From Oscillospiraceae bacterium (GTDB lineage: Bacteria; Bacillota; Clostridia; Oscillospirales; Acutalibacteraceae): a stretch of DNA of 13,002 nucleotides. Within the stretch, counting starts at the first letter, position 1, and each line of letters opens with the position of its first letter. The notes beneath the pieces were generated by a model. It saw only the letters and a list, made by a program, of their open reading frames with translations, made no database searches and was not told the DNA's origin. A program made the translations under genes and the position numbers. Shown here in pieces: positions 1 to 8,500 of this stretch. Location of the stretch: positions 1 through 13,002 of the forward strand of contig SVOX01000032.1 of NCBI GenBank assembly GCA_015066165.1. Reading direction: 5' to 3'.

Positions 1-13
1 ACTATATACTTCG

Positions 14-22
14 TGATATGAT
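14..22 (+). promoter_or_regulatory. Probable extended -10 promoter of the padR operon
   Basis: The sequence TGA-TATGAT fits an extended -10 element (TGn plus a hexamer one base from TATAAT). It would place the transcript start near position 29, just before the ribosome binding site of the padR gene. The matching -35 box would lie outside the window, so only half of the promoter can be seen. Family knowledge suggests PadR regulators often repress their own promoter; an operator overlapping this element is inferred, not seen. Confidence 0.4.
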
Positions 23-31
23 GTATTATGT

Positions 32-40
32 AAAGGGAGG
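32..40 (+). promoter_or_regulatory. Ribosome binding site of padR
   Basis: AAAGGGAGG lies 6 nt before the ATG at 47, a strong Shine-Dalgarno match at normal spacing. It fixes the start of the regulator. Confidence 0.75.
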
Positions 41-46
41 TATTGT

Positions 47-367
47 ATGGATATTCAACTTAAACGTGGTTTGTTGGACGTTTCGGTACTCGCCGCAATA
101 AAAAATGAGCCCTCATACGGATATAAAATAATCAAAGATATGAAACCCTATCTTGAACTTTCCGAATCGACTTTATATACAATTTTAAAACGTTTGGAAA
201 CTGCGAATATGTTAACAGTTAAAACTGCCGAACATAACGGGCGGCTTAGGAAATATTACCATATCACCCAAAACGGACTAAAAAGAATTGAAGATTTCAA
301 AGTGGAATGGAACGAAATTTTATCCATTTATAAATTTGTTACCAAGGAGGATGATCCCTGTGACTAA
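47..367 (+). CDS. PadR-family transcriptional regulator (short form)
   Basis: This 106-aa protein is a small winged-helix DNA-binding regulator of the PadR family, expected to act as a dimer in the cytoplasm, usually as a repressor. The family signature is visible: a first helix running into EPSYGYKIIKDM (about residues 21-32), the recognition helix region STLYTILKRLE (41-51), and the wing followed by GRLRKYYHITQNG (65-77). The protein ends soon after the wing with only a short C-terminal helix, which is normal for the short PadR class found next to DUF1700 genes. A strong ribosome binding site supports the ATG. The stop overlaps the start of the DUF1700 gene by 8 nt, so translation is probably coupled. 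By analogy it likely controls its own three-gene operon; the inducing signal is unknown. Confidence 0.9.
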   Translation: MDIQLKRGLLDVSVLAAIKNEPSYGYKIIKDMKPYLELSESTLYTILKRLETANMLTVKTAEHNGRLRKYYHITQNGLKRIEDFKVEWNEILSIYKFVTKEDDPCD

Positions 368-962
368 ACAAGAATTTTTGTTACTTTTACAAAACGGGTT
401 ATCGGGATTGCCGAAAGCCGATTTAGAAGAACGTATTAATTTTTACAGTGAAATGATTGACGACCGCATTGACGACGGACTTTCGGAACAGCAAGCGGTT
501 TTAGAAATGGGAGAACCCGAAAAAATTATCTCTCAAATCATTTTAGATTATCCTTTTATAAAACTTGTAAACCAAAAAATAAAACCAAAACGCAAACTCA
601 CTGCTTTAGAAATTGTGTTGATTGTTTTGGGCGCTCCGTTATGGGTACCACTTATTATTGCCTTTTTTGCAGTGATTTTTTCGGTTTATATTTCTTTATG
701 GGCTATCATAATTTCCCTCTGGGCTGTATTTGCTTCATTTGTTGCTTGTGCATTTAGCGGAATTATTTGCGGTATTGCTTTTTGCTTTACAAGCCACAAA
801 CTTACAGCCGTAGCGCTTATTGGCGCCGGTTTAGTATTATTGGGACTTTCTATATTCGTGTTTTACGGATGCAAAGCCGCTACAAAAGGAATTTTACAAC
901 TTACAAAAACTATTTTTAATTCTATTAAAAACAGTTTTATAACAAAGGAGGAAGCATTATGA
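360..962 (+). CDS. DUF1700 (HAAS-type) integral membrane protein
   Basis: The protein is 200 aa when started at the GTG at 360. AAGGAGG at 344-350 sits 9 nt before this GTG and directly against an ATG at 351, so the GTG is better placed; it also gives the N-terminus MTKQEFLLLLQ, which is how this family normally begins. Residues 1-65 form the small helical DUF1700 domain (leucine/glutamate-rich, with SGLPKADLEERINFY and the GEPEKIISQI segment). Residues 66-80 are a basic linker, followed by a long hydrophobic region at about 83-171 that can hold three or four membrane helices, then a short soluble tail. The gene overlaps padR by 8 nt and the DUF4097 gene by 4 nt (ATGA). Members of the family are commonly encoded beside PadR regulators; the molecular function is not established. 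A sensing or signalling role at the membrane is inference. Confidence 0.88.
   Translation: MTKQEFLLLLQNGLSGLPKADLEERINFYSEMIDDRIDDGLSEQQAVLEMGEPEKIISQIILDYPFIKLVNQKIKPKRKLTALEIVLIVLGAPLWVPLIIAFFAVIFSVYISLWAIIISLWAVFASFVACAFSGIICGIAFCFTSHKLTAVALIGAGLVLLGLSIFVFYGCKAATKGILQLTKTIFNSIKNSFITKEEAL
944..951 (+). promoter_or_regulatory. Ribosome binding site of the DUF4097 gene
   Basis: AAAGGAGG lies inside the end of the DUF1700 gene, 7 nt before the ATG at 959. With the ATGA stop/start overlap it indicates coupled but independent re-initiation. Confidence 0.75.
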
Positions 963-1861
963 ATAAAACTAAAAAATGGCTTATATTTGCAACTTCTCTT
1001 GTTATTTTGGGCTCTGTGATATTCACTGCAGTAATGAACGCTTACAAATGGGATTTTGAAAAGTTAAGCACTGTAAAATACCTAACCAAAACTTACACAG
1101 TGACCGAAACATTCAAAGATATTAAAATTAATAACAACACTGTGGATATTGCTTTCACATTGTCGGCCGACAAAAACTGCAAGGTTGTTTGCGAAGAAGA
1201 AGAAAATGTTTCACATTCGGTTACGGTTCAGGATAATATGCTTTCAATTGATATTATCGACCAACGCCAGTGGTACCAATTTATTGGCATAACTGCCAAA
1301 ACACCAAAAATGACCGTTTATCTTCCCGAAAACGAGTATAATTCCCTGTTTATAAAAACAAGTACGTCAGACGTAGAGTTGGCTGAAAATTTCAAATTTA
1401 AAGATATCAACATCGCTACAAGCACCGGTGATATTCTGGTCCAAAACACAATAGCCGAAAATATAAAACTCTCTGTTTCAACAGGACGTGTAGTAGCCAA
1501 CGATGTTACTTGCCAAAATCTTACCGCAAATGTTAGCACAGGCAAAACGCTGCTTTCAAATGTTTCGTGCGATTATTTTTTATCAAGCGGTGATACAGGT
1601 GACTTGAAACTAAAAGACCTTATTACAAAAGAAAAAATCACCATAGAACGAAATACCGGTGATATAAATTTTGAAAATTGCGATGCCAATGAATTATTCA
1701 TCACAACTGACACAGGCGATGTCACGGGCAGTTTGTTAAGTGATAAAATATTTGAAACCAAAACCGACACAGGCGACATAGATGTTCCAAACTCCATAAA
1801 CGGCGGAATTTGTAAAATCACCACAAATACAGGTGATATTAAAATAAATGTAGTGAAATAG
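959..1861 (+). CDS. DUF4097-type beta-solenoid protein, membrane-anchored
   Basis: This 300-aa protein starts with a charged tip (MNKTKKW) and one hydrophobic segment (about residues 8-26), a membrane anchor or uncleaved signal; no lipobox cysteine is evident. Residues 45-130 form a beta-rich lead-in. From about 131 to the end the chain carries nine regularly spaced T-(G/S)-(D/R/K) turns, with the threonine at 136, 156, 175, 194, 213, 233, 252, 271 and 291. The steps of 19-20 residues are typical of a solenoid in which each turn adds one rung. This matches the DUF4097 (putative adhesin-like) family, known beside PadR/DUF1700 and in LiaG- or YvlB-like envelope proteins. It is the last gene of the operon and is followed directly by a terminator. 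It probably sits outside the membrane, anchored by its N-terminus; its ligand is unknown. Confidence 0.87.
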   Translation: MNKTKKWLIFATSLVILGSVIFTAVMNAYKWDFEKLSTVKYLTKTYTVTETFKDIKINNNTVDIAFTLSADKNCKVVCEEEENVSHSVTVQDNMLSIDIIDQRQWYQFIGITAKTPKMTVYLPENEYNSLFIKTSTSDVELAENFKFKDINIATSTGDILVQNTIAENIKLSVSTGRVVANDVTCQNLTANVSTGKTLLSNVSCDYFLSSGDTGDLKLKDLITKEKITIERNTGDINFENCDANELFITTDTGDVTGSLLSDKIFETKTDTGDIDVPNSINGGICKITTNTGDIKINVVK

Positions 1862-1862
1862 A

Positions 1863-1892
1863 AAAAACTCTCGCATTTCTGCGAGAGTTTTT
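1863..1892. terminator. Bidirectional rho-independent terminator between the DUF4097 gene and rpoC
   Basis: AAAAACTCTCGCA (1863-1875), a TTTC loop and TGCGAGAGTTTTT (1880-1892) form a perfect 13-bp stem. The A-run on one side and the T-run on the other make it work in both directions. It starts 1 nt after the DUF4097 stop and ends 3 nt before the rpoC stop on the opposite strand, so it can end both convergent transcripts. Confidence 0.9.
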
Positions 1893-1895
1893 AAA

Positions 1896-4800
1896 TTATT
1901 CAGCGTCTGCTACTTCAGTTACTTCTTCGGGAATTTCAATTTCTTCAACTATTTCGGGAATTTCTTCTTCCACAGTTGGATTAATTTCTTCCGATTTCAT
2001 ACCTGTACCTGCAGGTACAAGTTTACCGATAATAACATTTTCCTTAAGACCAAAGAGCGGGTCTGCCTTACCCTTGATAGCGGCTTCGGTAAGAACACGT
2101 GTAGTTTCTTGGAATGAAGCGGCTGACAAGAAGGATTCGGTAGCCAAAGATGCTTTTGTAATACCCAAGAGTGTTGCCTTGTAAGTGGCTTTTTCCAAGC
2201 CCTCTTCACCTGCGTCAATTCTTGCTTGAATAGCGGCATTTGCTTCAGCAATTTCCTTATATTCATAGCTTGAATTTTGCAACAAATCGGTAGAACCGGG
2301 GTTAACGATACGAAGTTTCTTCATCATTTGACGGATAATAACTTCAATGTGCTTATCGTTAATATCAACACCTTGTGTACGGTAAGCGTTTTGAATTTCA
2401 GCAATGATATATTCCTGAACTGCTTCAGGTCCTTGTGCTTCCAAAATATCTTGCGGATATTTAGAGCCGGGAATTAACATATCACCTGCTTTTACAAAAT
2501 CACCATCGCTTACGAGTGTACGTACGCCGTAAGGAATTGTAACCTTTTCTTCATCCTTGGTTTCATCATTAGTAATAATGATAACGTTGCTCTTCTTTTC
2601 TTCAGTAATGCGAACAGTACCGTCAATTTTAGCAATAAGACCGCAACGTTTAGGACGTCTTGCTTCGAAAAGTTCTTCAACACGTGGAAGACCTTGTGTA
2701 ATATCTTCGGTAGATGCGATACCACCGGTGTGGAAAGTACGCATGGTAAGCTGTGTACCGGGTTCACCGATAGATTGAGCAGCAACAATACCAACTGCTT
2801 CACCGGTTGTAACAGGTTTGCTTGTAGCAAGGTTACGACCGTAGCACTTCTTACATACGCCGTGATGGCTGTGGCAAGTAAGCACTGAACGAATTGTAAT
2901 TGATGTAATACCTGCGTCAACAATCATTTTAGCGGCTTCAGCGGTAACAATCTCATCTTTAGACCACAAGAGTTTACCGTCAACATAAAGGTCATCCATA
3001 AGGTAACGGCCTTCAAGACGTTCTTCCAACGGTTCAAGAATATGGTTGCCATCTTTAATATCGGTAATGGTTAAGCCCTCTTCGGTGCCGCAATCATCTT
3101 CACGAACAATAACGTCTTGTGCTACGTCAACAAGACGACGGGTAAGGTAACCCGAGTCAGCAGTACGAAGCGCAGTATCGGCAAGACCTTTACGCGCACC
3201 ACGAGATGAAATAAAGTATTCCAAAACGTTAAGACCTTCACGGTAGTTAGCACGAATCGGTACTTCAATAACCTTACCGGCAGTATTTGCAATAAGACCA
3301 CGCATACCTGCGAGCTGACGAATCTGGCTCATAGAACCACGGGCGCCCGAGTCAGCCATCATAAAGATTGGGTTGAACTCGTCAAGGTTGCCCTTAAGAG
3401 CATCAGCAACGTCTTCAGTTGCTTTGTTCCAAATCTCAATTATGTGACGGCTTCTTTCGTCGTCATTAATAAGACCACGACGGTAGTTCTTGGTAACTTT
3501 ATCGATTTGTTCTTCGGCAGAAGCCAAGATTTCTTTCTTTGCAGGCGGAATAACAGCATCAATAACCGCTACTGTAATAGCACCCTTTGTAGAATATTTA
3601 AATCCGGTGGCTTTAACCTTATCAAGAACAATTGCCGATTCACTTGTGCCGTGAATTACAATACACTTGTCGATAATTTTTCCAAGTTGTTTTTTACCAA
3701 CTTTATTTTGAATAATATCGTCATTATTTTCAATAAACTTCTTGTTTGGATCACGAAGTTTAAAGTTCCATTCAAGTTCAAACTCGTTTTCAGGATTTGT
3801 TCTGTCAACAAAGCCCAAATCTTGCGGAATTGCTTCGTTGAAAATAAGCATACCAACAGTACACCAAATAAGTTTAGTGTCACCGTTTTCATTGGTCATT
3901 CTAACACGAATAGGTGCGTGAAGACCAACAACGCCATCACTATAAGCCATAACGGCTTCGTTCTTATCTCTAAATACCTTGTTGGTGCCCTTTTCTTCGG
4001 CCTTAACAAGTGTTAAATAGTATGAACCCAAAACCATATCCTGTGTAGGAACAGTTACAGGTTTACCGTCTGAAGGTTTAAGCAAGTTATTTGCAGCAAG
4101 CATAAGGAAACGTGCTTCTGCTTGAGCTTCAGCCGAAAGCGGTACGTGAACAGCCATTTGGTCACCGTCAAAGTCGGCGTTATAGGCAGTACATACAAGC
4201 GGATGAAGTTTAAGTGCTTTACCTTCAACAAGAACGGGTTCAAATGCTTGAATACCAAGACGGTGAAGTGTTGGAGCACGGTTCAAAAGAACAGGATGTT
4301 CTTTAATAACAAGCTCTAACGCATCCCATACTTCCGCTGAAGCACGGTCAACCATCTTTCTTGCAGTCTTGATATTTGTAACAATCTTGGTTTCAACAAG
4401 ACGTTTCATAACAAACGGTTTAAAGAGTTCAAGTGCCATTTCTTTAGGAAGACCGCACTGATACATCTTAAGTTCAGGACCTACAACGATAACCGAACGG
4501 CCCGAATAGTCAACACGCTTACCAAGAAGGTTTTGACGGAAACGGCCTTGCTTACCTTTAAGCATATCTGAAAGGGATTTAAGCGCACGGTTGTTAGGAC
4601 CTGTAACAGGTTTACCACGTCTGCCGTTATCAATAAGAGCGTCAACTGCTTCTTGAAGCATTCTCTTTTCATTACGAACGATAATGTCAGGAGCATGAAG
4701 TTCTAAAAGACGTTTTAAACGGTTGTTACGGTTAATAACACGTCTGTAAAGGTCGTTAAGGTCACTTGTTGCAAAACGGCCACCGTCGAGTTGCACCATT

Positions 4801-5516
4801 GGGCGCAAATCGGGCGGAATTACCGGAATTACATCAAGAATCATCCATTCAGGACGGTTGCCTGACTGTCTGAATGCTTCTAAAACTTCAAGACGCTTGA
4901 GAATTCTCATTCTCTTTTGACCAACGCTGTCTTCAAGTTCTTTACGAAGTTCAGCGCAAACTTCTTCAAGGTCAATTTCGCTTAACAATTCTTTAATTGC
5001 TTCAGCACCCATACCTGCCTTAAAGTCGTCCTCATATTTTTCACGCATATCGTTATACTGCTTTTCGTTGAGAAGTTGCTTCTTCTCAAGTGGAGTAGTA
5101 CCCGGATCGGTTACGATATATTGTGAGAAGTAAAGTACTTGTTCAAGCGCTTTAGGTGTAATGTCAAGCACAAGACCCATTTTTGAAGGAATTGTCTTAA
5201 AATACCAAATGTGTGAAACGGGCGCTGCAAGTTCAATAGTACCCATACGTTCACGACGTACTTTAGCACGTGTTACTTCAACACCGCAACGTTCACAAAC
5301 TTTACCCTTATAGCGAATACGTTTATACTTTCCGCAATGACATTCCCAGTCCTTTGTAGGTCCAAAAATGCGTTCGCAGAAAAGACCGCCCTGTTCGGGT
5401 TTTAAGGTACGGTAGTTAATGGTTTCGGGCTTTGTTACTTCCCCGTGTGACCAACTTCTGATTTGTTCGGGAGATGCAAGTCCTATTTTTATGGATTCAA
5501 ATTCGATTTCTGCCAT
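1896..5516 (-). CDS. rpoC: DNA-directed RNA polymerase subunit beta' (RpoC)
   Basis: This is the full-length beta' subunit (1206 aa), which with beta forms the active centre of RNA polymerase. The N-terminal zinc site has Cys59, Cys61, Cys74 and Cys77. The switch-2 region lies at about 325-347. The catalytic loop NADFDGD at 446-452 carries the three magnesium-binding aspartates 448, 450 and 452. The second zinc site uses Cys809, Cys881, Cys888 and Cys891. The bridge helix and trigger loop run through about 905-932 (GEPGTQLTMRTFHTGG at 917-932). No large lineage insert is seen, and the length is normal for Clostridia. The last 32 residues contain no Lys or Arg and about 14 acidic residues. The gene begins 17 nt after the rpoB stop with AGGAGGAG 6 nt before the ATG, so it is co-transcribed with rpoB. 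The usual downstream str-operon genes (rpsL, rpsG, fusA) are absent. Confidence 0.98.
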   Translation of the reverse strand: MAEIEFESIKIGLASPEQIRSWSHGEVTKPETINYRTLKPEQGGLFCERIFGPTKDWECHCGKYKRIRYKGKVCERCGVEVTRAKVRRERMGTIELAAPVSHIWYFKTIPSKMGLVLDITPKALEQVLYFSQYIVTDPGTTPLEKKQLLNEKQYNDMREKYEDDFKAGMGAEAIKELLSEIDLEEVCAELRKELEDSVGQKRMRILKRLEVLEAFRQSGNRPEWMILDVIPVIPPDLRPMVQLDGGRFATSDLNDLYRRVINRNNRLKRLLELHAPDIIVRNEKRMLQEAVDALIDNGRRGKPVTGPNNRALKSLSDMLKGKQGRFRQNLLGKRVDYSGRSVIVVGPELKMYQCGLPKEMALELFKPFVMKRLVETKIVTNIKTARKMVDRASAEVWDALELVIKEHPVLLNRAPTLHRLGIQAFEPVLVEGKALKLHPLVCTAYNADFDGDQMAVHVPLSAEAQAEARFLMLAANNLLKPSDGKPVTVPTQDMVLGSYYLTLVKAEEKGTNKVFRDKNEAVMAYSDGVVGLHAPIRVRMTNENGDTKLIWCTVGMLIFNEAIPQDLGFVDRTNPENEFELEWNFKLRDPNKKFIENNDDIIQNKVGKKQLGKIIDKCIVIHGTSESAIVLDKVKATGFKYSTKGAITVAVIDAVIPPAKKEILASAEEQIDKVTKNYRRGLINDDERSRHIIEIWNKATEDVADALKGNLDEFNPIFMMADSGARGSMSQIRQLAGMRGLIANTAGKVIEVPIRANYREGLNVLEYFISSRGARKGLADTALRTADSGYLTRRLVDVAQDVIVREDDCGTEEGLTITDIKDGNHILEPLEERLEGRYLMDDLYVDGKLLWSKDEIVTAEAAKMIVDAGITSITIRSVLTCHSHHGVCKKCYGRNLATSKPVTTGEAVGIVAAQSIGEPGTQLTMRTFHTGGIASTEDITQGLPRVEELFEARRPKRCGLIAKIDGTVRITEEKKSNVIIITNDETKDEEKVTIPYGVRTLVSDGDFVKAGDMLIPGSKYPQDILEAQGPEAVQEYIIAEIQNAYRTQGVDINDKHIEVIIRQMMKKLRIVNPGSTDLLQNSSYEYKEIAEANAAIQARIDAGEEGLEKATYKATLLGITKASLATESFLSAASFQETTRVLTEAAIKGKADPLFGLKENVIIGKLVPAGTGMKSEEINPTVEEEIPEIVEEIEIPEEVTEVADAE

Positions 5517-5522
5517 TATATG

Positions 5523-5530
5523 CTCCTCCT
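5523..5530 (-). promoter_or_regulatory. Ribosome binding site of rpoC
   Basis: On the minus strand AGGAGGAG lies in the 17-nt rpoB-rpoC gap, 6 nt before the rpoC ATG. There is no room for a promoter or terminator here, so rpoB and rpoC share one transcript. Confidence 0.8.
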
Positions 5531-5533
5531 TAA

Positions 5534-8500
5534 TTATTGGTCTTCAAACTCTTGGGAGTTTTCTGTTTCTACAATGTCTTCGCCGTTTTCATCTTGAAGT
5601 GTGTAACCTTCAAGACCGTCAACAACGGTTTCTTCTTGGAATTCAGTAGTTTCAGGTAATGCAGGTGTGCCAAGGCCTAAATCGTCATCGTCAAAAGTTT
5701 GCTTTAAGTCGATTTCTTCATTATCCTTGTCAAGTACCTTAACATCAAGACCCAAAGACTGTAATTCCTTAATAAGAACCTTAAACGATTCGGGAACACC
5801 CGGTGCCGGAATATTTTGACCCTTAACAATAGACTCATAAGTCTTAACACGACCAACAACGTCGTCAGATTTTACGGTCAAAATTTCTTGCAAGGTGTAA
5901 GCCGCACCGTATGCCTCAAGTGCCCAAACTTCCATTTCACCGAAACGCTGACCACCGAACTGTGCCTTACCGCCCAAAGGTTGTTGTGTAACCAATGAGT
6001 AAGGACCGGTAGAACGTGCGTGGATTTTATCATCTACAAGATGGTGGAGTTTGAGATAATACATATAACCAACGGTTACAGGGTTATCAAATGGCTCACC
6101 TGTACGACCGTCGTAAAGTTGAGTTTTTGCATCTTCTGTAAGCGGAATGCGTGAGAAGTCTAAAGCCGCAGAATCTTTATACTTGTATTCATCTGCTTTA
6201 GTTTCATTTTCTGCCAAACGGAAACATTCACGAATATCTTCTTCGTGAGCACCGTCAAATACAGGTGTGCAAATATGCCAGCCAAGTGCTTTTGCAGCGT
6301 AGCCCAAGTGAACTTCAAGTACCTGACCGATGTTCATACGTGAAGGTACGCCCAATGGGTTAAGCACAATATCAAGCGGAGTACCGTCGGGTAAGAATGG
6401 CATATCTTCGCTTGGTAAAATACGGGAAACAACACCCTTATTACCGTGACGGCCCGCCATCTTATCACCAACAGAGATCTTACGCTTTTGAGCAATATAG
6501 CAACGTACAACAACGTTAACGCCAGGAGAAAGTTCTGAAGAATTTTCTCTTGTAAATACCTTAACGTCAACAATTGTACCATATTCACCGTGAGGTACAC
6601 GAAGTGAAGTATCACGAACTTCACGTGCCTTTTCACCAAAGATTGCACGTAAAAGACGCTCTTCAGCGGTGAGTTCGGTTTCACCCTTTGGTGTAACCTT
6701 ACCTACAAGGATATCACCTGCGGTAACTTCGGCACCGATGCGGATAATACCACGTTCATCCAAATCTTTAAGTGCATCTTCACCAACGTTTGGTATATCA
6801 CGTGTAATTTCTTCAGGTCCAAGTTTAGTGTCACGACATTCCATTTCATATTCTTCAATATGAATAGATGTGTAAATATCGTCACGAACAAGACGCTCAT
6901 TTATAAGAACCGCGTCTTCATAGTTATAACCTTCCCAAGTCATAAAGCCGATAAGCGCATTACGTCCAAGTGAAATTTCACCGTTAGAAGTTGCAGGACC
7001 GTCAGCAATAACTTGATTTTCGGTAATTTTCTCGCCAATTTCTACAACCGGTTTTTGATTAATACAAGTACCGTGGTTAGAACGCAAGAACTTAATAAGG
7101 TTATATTCGTCAATTTCACCGTTTTTAGCACGGATTTTAATTGTATCAGCCGAAACGTAGGTAACTTCACCTGCACGACGAGCCAACACAACAACACCCG
7201 AGTCAACAGCGGCTTTGTATTCCATACCTGTTGCAACAAAGGGATTTTCGGGCTTAAGTAGCGGAACTGCTTGCTTCTGCATGTTTGAACCCATGAGCGC
7301 ACGGTTAGTATCGTCGTTTTCAAGGAACGGAATCATTGCAGTAGCAACAGATACTACCATTTTAGGCGAAACGTCCATAAATTCAGCACGGCTTGCTTCA
7401 ACTTCTTGGAAACCGTCACGGAAACGGGCATTAACTTTCTTGTTAACAAAGCAGCCGTTTTCATCTAACGGTTCGTTTGCCTGTGCTACAACGTAATCGT
7501 CTTCTTCGTCAGCAGTCATATAAACAACTTCGTCAAGAACCTTACCGTCCAAAACCTTACGGAAGGGTGTTTCAATAAAGCCGTATTTGTTTATTTTAGC
7601 AAATGTAGCAAGATAAGAGATAAGACCGATGTTTGGACCTTCAGGAGTTTCGATAGGACACATACGTCCATAGTGGGTGTAGTGAACGTCACGAACTTCG
7701 AACGATGCACGGTCTCTTGACAAACCGCCGGGACCAAGCGCTGACAAACGACGCTTGTGAGTAAGTTCAGAAAGCGGGTTTGTTTGGTCCATAAATTGTG
7801 ACAATGGCGAAGAACCGAAGAATTCTTTAATAGCAGCCACAACAGGACGGATGTTTATAAGGAATTGCGGAGTGATATTTTCAGCATCTTGTGCTTGTAA
7901 GGTCATCTTTTCACGAACTACTCTTTCCATACGTGAAATACCAATACGGAATTGGTTCTGTAAAAGTTCACCTACCGAGCGGATACGACGGTTGCCCAAG
8001 TGGTCGATATCGTCAACGGTACCAACATTGTGTGGCAAACCTAAGAAGTAACTGATTGAAGCGAAAATATCATCAATACAAATGCTCTTTGGAATAAGGT
8101 CATCTGCATTTTCCAAAAGTGCTTCTTTAAGTTCTTCTTTTGTTTCGCATTTTTCAAGCAAAGCCGAAAGAACGTTTAAAGAAACCTGTTCGTTAATGCC
8201 AAGTTCATCAAGTTCAAGAAGTTCTTCGGCAGTAAAATCTGTAAAGTCGCAAAGGTTTACCATTCCGTTTGATAAAACCTTAACTTCAGAAACGTTACCT
8301 TCAAAATCCATAACGTTAACATATACGTTATTAACACCCTTGGTTTCAATAAGTGAAGCCAATTCTTTGGTAACTGTGGTTTCAGCATCACCCAAAATTT
8401 CGCCTGTAAGCGGGTCAACAACAGGGCGTGACAAAACAGCACCAACAATACGGGCGCCAATGCTTAACTTTTTATTGTATTTATATCTACCAACACGTGA

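Noticed and set aside
288..359. Longer DUF1700 reading from an in-frame ATG at 288
   Set aside because: It lies deep inside padR, has no ribosome binding site, and adds residues absent from the family; the GTG at 360 fits better.
3444..4016. 190-codon open frame antisense to rpoC
   Set aside because: It lies wholly inside the conserved rpoC coding region; its low-complexity Asn/Phe-rich product resembles no family and follows from rpoC codon use.
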